From assembly GCA_009667805.1 (NCBI GenBank), contig CM019063.1:411842626-411906625 (forward strand): a stretch of 64,000 nt of DNA. Direction: 5' to 3'. A program made the translations under genes and the position numbers. Under the pieces are notes generated by a model. The model was not told where the DNA came from and did no database searches. It saw only the letters and a program-made list of their open reading frames with translations. The DNA is from Leptobrachium leishanense (Eukaryota; Chordata; Amphibia; Anura; Megophryidae). This document shows positions 22,525 through 64,000 of this stretch, piece by piece. Each line of letters begins with the position of its first letter. Position 1 is the first letter of the stretch.

Positions 22525-22672
22525 GATCACCGTATTTCGCTGGCAATTCGTAATATTTGGCGAATTGCCTGCTTTTTGAATAGCCAAATGGCTTCGAAAT
22601 TGCACTGTATGAGGAAATTTACTGTTCAATGCAATTTCGTGGCCAATTCAGTGCTCTTTGAATAACCCTTTA
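22525..22672. mobile_element. Old 'TTCGG' element, right part
   Basis: Starts with the L1 target duplicate, continues GGCGAATTGCCTGC (shared with 3062-3450) and ends CTCTTTGAATAACCCTTTAA. It is the continuation of 5891-6979. Confidence 0.6.
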
Positions 22673-22838
22673 AGTGTACATATGCTTATGGTAAAATACT
22701 TTATTAATAACTATTATACGCTTATGATCTGTTTTGAACACTCTAGGTTTAAAGTACAGTTGTTTACAGCATGAAATGAGCTGGCAGAGAAGTGGCTAGT
22801 TTTCATCCTGACTAGAAGAGCTGAAGTTTCTCCCTGCC

Positions 22839-57892
<35,054 letters not shown>

Positions 57893-58132
57893 GTGAGGTT
57901 TCCTTGTGTATGCGTGTGGCACAGTGAGCAGCCCCTTCTGTGCATTATATGTTGACAATTTATAAACTACAGCATACTAATCCATTAACAGCTGCACTGC
58001 AGGGTACTTTCGCTACTGTCAGAAACATATTAAAAGCAAAAAAAAATAGGCATTGAATCTCAGCTGTAGTGAAAGCAGGTACTTTATTGCTTTGTGTGGA
58101 AACGCATTAACAGGATGTGGCGGAGTAACTGT
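57893..58132. other. bbs7: bbs7 intron 18, start
   Basis: No repeat or gene recognised. Confidence 0.45.
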
Positions 58133-59508
58133 GGGCTAAATTACAATCTTAACGCAAACTTTTGCGCCAGCACAAAAAAACATTAACGCACTGTTTTGAT
58201 GATTTTTTATTTTCCTGCATTGTACTCGCGGACTTTCGCTGTCCCTCCCCCTCATCTTTATCCCCCCCCCCGCAGAGACATATTATTATTGTGACACATA
58301 TCCCTCCCCCCTCCCCCCCTTCCCCCTCTTCCCCCTCCCCCCCTTCCCCCTCCCCTTCCCTGCACTCTGGACACTTTTTTTATTTTTTTTATTTTATTGT
58401 TTTTTTTTTTTCGTGTGGGACATTGGGTTGCTCTGGGTGAGCCATTGGGGCAGATACCATGGCTCTGACTGCCCCCTTTGGCCCCAGATCACCCGGCCCT
58501 GTGGCCTCTTCCATGGCCTCCGGTATTTCCCTGGAGAGCGCCAGGAACGCCAATTTTCTTTCGGGCAGTCCCCTCCACGACATTTTTTCCCCCTTTTTTT
58601 TTTATTATTTTTCTCTTGACCAGATGGCCTGCCCACGAATTTATTGCTAACCTCGTCGCCTTCCTGGTACAGAGGTCCCGTGTGTGTTCGTTTGAGTGCC
58701 TTTTTATCCTTTTTATCTTTTCCTGCTGTTTTATCGCTGATATCTTGTTTGCTGTACCCTTTGAAATATTTTTTGTGATTTTGCTGTATGGCTTATTTCT
58801 CTTATAATAAAAATCTTGAATTGAGAAAAAAAAAACACATTACCACGAGGGGTAAAACTATTACATAGCGCAACAAACACGTGCAATCGTCTACCGCGGG
58901 TGAACCTGCGTGAACCCTGCGCGAGCTTACTGTACTTTGCGCGTCCTATACTTAACATTGCGAGCGCAAATGCGAATGTGTGCTGGTATGAGTATTGTAT
59001 TACAATCTATTTTGCGGTAATTACCGCATGGCCTTTGCGCGCATAACTTTAGCAACTCCTAAAAGCTGGTGCTAATGGCAAATCTGAACAACCTGGCTAA
59101 CCCCAAATATCCAAGCCCATAAAAAGGAATGCACCAAAGCACAGTGGCCCATTCAAATCATACCAAACCAATACAATGGATGAAGTTGTGTGTGCATGTA
59201 TTATTGCTGCAGCATATATGCTCAGATTGACAGTGGCAGACGCAATTTGTTAATGTGAGACAGGTGTGGTTCTTAATTCTGATTGGCTGAATCTCTGAAA
59301 AAGACTGTGCGCGTAAAGATTTTTGCGCGAGACGGTACTGCGCGTGCATTTGGGCGCATCCTGTTTTATGCGCACAATTGATCGGCGGATGAAAAAATGC
59401 GCAAGGATTGTAATTCCAACGGTGATTTACACGCACAAAACTTTAACGCTTGGCGCAAAGATTTTCACTTTGCGCAAGGATTTTTGCGTTAAGAATGTAA
59501 TGTGGCCC
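58133..59508. mobile_element. GGGCCCTATTACATTC MITE, copy 7, split by an L1 tail
   Basis: Starts GGGCTAAATTACAATC, ends GAATGTAATGTGGCCC, flanked by TGT on both sides (58130-58132 and 59509-59511). Interrupted by a retrotransposed L1 3' end at about 58192-58835. Confidence 0.82.
58192..58835 (+). mobile_element. L1-type 3' end, 5'-truncated, nested in MITE copy 7
   Basis: Pyrimidine-rich 3' UTR ending ATAATAAAAATCTTGAATTG then a poly-A run, very like the L1 tail at 22490-22524. An imperfect repeat of about 11 bases (CATTAACGCAC at 58181, CATTACCACGA at 58838) brackets it. No coding sequence. Confidence 0.7.
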
Positions 59509-59689
59509 TGTATATTTTATACTATGGATGCGTTTAGATGTTGAGGGACACGTCTGCAGACTCTTCTTATAAATGAAAATAACTAAAGGAATGAGCTAAA
59601 ACAAAGCATTTTCTTACATTCATTATTTAACACGTTGCATTAATATAGAAACATAGAAAACTGTAACACTTCAATGTTCTTGAACCCAG

Positions 59690-60815
59690 GACATACTTGA
59701 AAACGAGAGAAATCTCAATGTATCCTTCCTGGTAAAATCCTTTATAAATAAATAAATAAATAAAATGTCGGCAGATAAGAACCTTTCGGCCCATCTAGTC
59801 TGCCCAATTACATGGATACTTTACCTGGATTTATCTTTTGTTTAGGATAGCCTTATGCCTATCCCATGCCTGCAAAAATGCAATCACTGTTTTAGCCTCT
59901 ACCACTTCAATTGGAAGACTGTTCCATGTATCCACCACCCTCTCAGTAAAATAATGCTTCCTGATGTTACTTTTAAACCTTTGCCCCTCTAATCTAAGAC
60001 TATGTCCTCTTATTTTGCTACTTTGTTTCCTTTTAAATATACTCCCTTCCTCTACCTTGTGGATTCCCTTTACGTATTTAAATGTTTCTATCATATCTCC
60101 TCTGTCTCGTCTTTTTTCCAAGCTGTACATGTAAAGATCATTAAGCCTTTCCTGGTAACTTTTCTCCTTCAAGCTGTACACCATTTTAGTAGCCCTTCTC
60201 TGAACTCTCTCTAAGATGTCTATTTCCTCCTGGAGATACGGTGCCCAGAACTGCACACAGTACTCCAAGTGAGGTCTCACCAGTGCTCTGTTCAGTGGCA
60301 TGAGCACTTCCCTTTTCCTACTGCTAATACCTCTCCCTACACAACCAAGCATTCTGCTAGCATTTCCTGCTGCTCTATTACATTGACTACTTACCCTTAG
60401 ATCCTCTGAAATAATAACCCCTAAATCCCTTTCCTCAGATGTTGAGGTTAGGACTGTACCAAATATTCTATATTCAGCCCTTGGGTTTTTACGTCCCAGG
60501 TGCATTATCTTGTACTTATCCACATTAAAACTCAATTGCCCCAGCTCCGACCATTTTTTTGTTTACCTAAATCATTTGTCATTTGGCTGATCCCTCCAGG
60601 AACGTCAACCCTGTTGCAAATCTTTGTGTCATCAGCAAAAAGACATACTTTTCCATTAATACCTTCTGCAATATCACTAATAAAAATATTAATTAGAATG
60701 GGTCCAAGTACTGACCCCTGAGGTACCCCACTGGTAACAAGACCTTGCGCCGAATAAACTCCATTTACCACAACCCTCTGTTGCCTGTCACTCAGCCACT
60801 ACCTAATCCATAGGT
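59690..60815 (-). pseudogene. CR1-type LINE, C-terminal half of the polyprotein
   Basis: Minus strand. VTSGVPQGSVLGPILINIFI and CLFADDTKI are RT blocks including the catalytic Asp pair. After one frame break near 60540 comes an open 234-codon stretch (60535-59831: MSFNVDKYKIMHLGRKN, LGVIISEDLRVSSQC, VRPHLEYCVQFWAPYL, KHYFTERVVDTWNSLP, AFLQAWDRH), the typical C-terminus. It ends in an AATA microsatellite and the dispersed tail repeat. 5'-truncated at about 60815. The long open frame suggests a relatively young copy. Confidence 0.87.
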
Positions 60816-60973
60816 GAAATTCAGAAAGCACTAGAATGTCCCTTTAACAATATTTTAACTTTAGACCAAATACAATCGTAATACGGACGGTGGTGGGAAG
60901 AGGATATCCTCTTGATATGTGGAAGAAGGGCATCAAACACAATACCGTTGTAAGACCATGCAATCCAATAGAT

Positions 60974-61144
60974 CAGTGGTTCCCAACCGCTGTCCTAAAG
61001 TACCCGCAACAGGTCAGGTTCTCCAGATATCCAAAGCACCGCACAGGTGATATGATTTGCTGCTCAGTGGTTGCAGGATTCAATCTGTTTTTCCCCAAGG
61101 TTATCTGTAAAACCTGGCCTGTTGGGGGTACTTGAGGACCACTG
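60974..61144. mobile_element. hAT-type MITE with exact 8-bp duplication
   Basis: CAGTGGTTCCCAACC at the left and GTACTTGAGGACCACTG at the right, flanked by CAATAGAT on both sides (60966-60973 and 61145-61152). 171 bp. Confidence 0.92.
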
Positions 61145-61152
61145 CAATAGAT

Positions 61153-61871
61153 GGAGACAAATAACAGAAACGTTTAAACAATGCAATGCACAAAATAGCC
61201 AGCAGGTGGAGCTGATATATTGCAATACTAAGGGCCTGTTCATTTAACAACTAGAGACACCAAACATTAAAATATACAGCTCAGAAGTCGCTTACTCATC
61301 TCCGTTTCCACGGTGCAAGATGACTGTGTGATCCACTGCCTTTTCTGGTCATATGCAGAAGGCAATATGAACAAATGGTTCCCAGTGTCCTTCCGCACAC
61401 ATGACTCCATGAAGTCTGAAGTCCGCGTGGCACCTTTTTGGTATCATTTAGCATCTCCCTTCTGTCATAAATTGAGCCACTAACATATCAGCAAATGTAG
61501 TCTGTAATAGGAAGCCGCAAAGGCTGGTCGTCCACTGGATCTGTAGTTGTACAACTGGTAAAATACTTTGCAAATAAATAACTGGCCGTACATAGTTGTC
61601 CGTGCTAATTCCCCTACATGGGAAGAGGTATAAAGCCATCCATTGCATCTGACATTGGTCGTACAACTTCAGCCAATTAAATCCATCTAGTAGCTAATCC
61701 AGCCATTCAAATGGGATTTTCTACTTCACGTCAGATGACCTGGACTAGTTGCTAGTACACATAGAACACATTCACAAGCACAAGCACACAAATACATATG
61801 CACACACACATATATACACAAGCTCCTACACAGCACATACATCTGTAACACATACACAGCACACACATGTA
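61153..61871. other. bbs7: bbs7 intron 18, unassigned
   Basis: No gene. 61760-61870 is rich in CACA, an imperfect CA microsatellite next to the Tc1 insertion. Confidence 0.5.
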
Positions 61872-63488
<1,617 letters not shown>

Positions 63489-63953
63489 TATACTATATAC
63501 ATAGCAGCTCTCAAAATTTCCACTCGCCTTCTCGCATTTGGTGAGTGGAAATTAAGTGAGGGCGAGTAGAAATTCACATGCAGGCAGCACAATAAATTAT
63601 TTTGTGCTACGTATTCCAGCAGTGCCACTGTGCAGCCCTCCCTTCCCCAGGCTGCATGGTGGTAGGGATCAGTTGCCTAACCTGACCCAGCTCATCTCTG
63701 TCACTGGCAGGGGGCGGAGAGGAGCTTCCCTGCCTCCTTGCTCTGCTCACACTGGGGTCTGATGACTGGTTATACATGTATCTGGGGTCTGATGTCTGGA
63801 TATTAATGTTATTTTTGTAACTTTAGTCTAAGTAATACCTTTAACAGTGTAATTACATAAGATGATTTGAGGGTGTGTGTTTAGGGGCAGAGTTAAGGGC
63901 TGGGTAGGGGTTACGTGGAGCAACTTGTGGCGAGTAACTCTTAGGCTGGGTTC
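63489..63953. other. bbs7: bbs7 intron 18, unassigned
   Basis: An inverted pair AATTTCCACTCGCC / GGCGAGTAGAAATT (about 63513-63572) forms a hairpin. CTGGGGTCTGATG occurs twice near 63751-63795. No gene. Confidence 0.4.
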
Positions 63954-64000
63954 ACACCTCAGCGTTTTTCAAACGTATGCAATACGCGCGTTTTTTTACA
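63954..64000 (+). mobile_element. MITE left end, cut by the window edge
   Basis: TTA then GGCTGGGTTCACACCTCAGC, similar in layout to the GGCTRGGGTCAGACG family but with a different subterminal sequence. The right end is outside the window. Confidence 0.45.

Noticed and set aside
59831..60535. Host gene on the minus strand
   Set aside because: The 234-codon frame matches the C-terminus of CR1 LINE polyproteins and is joined to RT motifs.

Overview
The window is vertebrate nuclear DNA, most likely from a frog or toad with a large genome. It contains a protein-coding gene split into many small exons with GT-AG introns, and between and around the exons a dense layering of transposons. The mix of L1, L2, CR1, Penelope, Tc1, piggyBac-like, hAT-like and T2/Kolobok-like elements is typical of amphibians. 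The assignment to anurans is an inference from this repeat mix; no species can be named from the sequence.

The one host gene recognised is bbs7 (a BBSome subunit), on the + strand. Eighteen coding exons were placed from 22839 to 57892. They join without a frame break into 671 codons plus one base. The last exon, about 44 residues by comparison with the roughly 715-residue vertebrate protein, lies beyond the right edge. A CpG-rich, promoter-like stretch near 420-720 with a strong splice donor at 556 may be a distant non-coding first exon of bbs7 or belong to another transcript.

Region 1-5900 holds LINE fragments and a 3 kb piggyBac-like element (2023-5009). That element was invaded by a CAGGGTTATCC-ended element, which was in turn invaded by an inverted copy of its own family. 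Region 5900-22672 is a nested stack: an old element was interrupted by a full-length L1 (6980-22524, 14-bp target duplication). The L1 was then interrupted by an hAT MITE, a solo LTR and a head-to-head Penelope-like element (14424-21337). The Penelope element carries a piggyBac-like MITE, a block of tandem repeats and a second solo LTR.

Region 22680-64000 is bbs7 with its introns. These hold three copies of one Tc1/mariner DD34E element (two of them one nonsense codon from an open transposase), an L2 LINE, a CR1 LINE, T2-type MITEs with TTAA ends, and three MITEs starting GGCTRGGGTCAGACG. They also hold seven copies of a CpG-rich MITE whose ends read GGGCCCTATTACATTC and which make 3-bp target duplications. 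No prokaryotic operon, CRISPR array, rRNA or tRNA gene was seen. The unusual content is the transposon stratigraphy rather than a new gene system.
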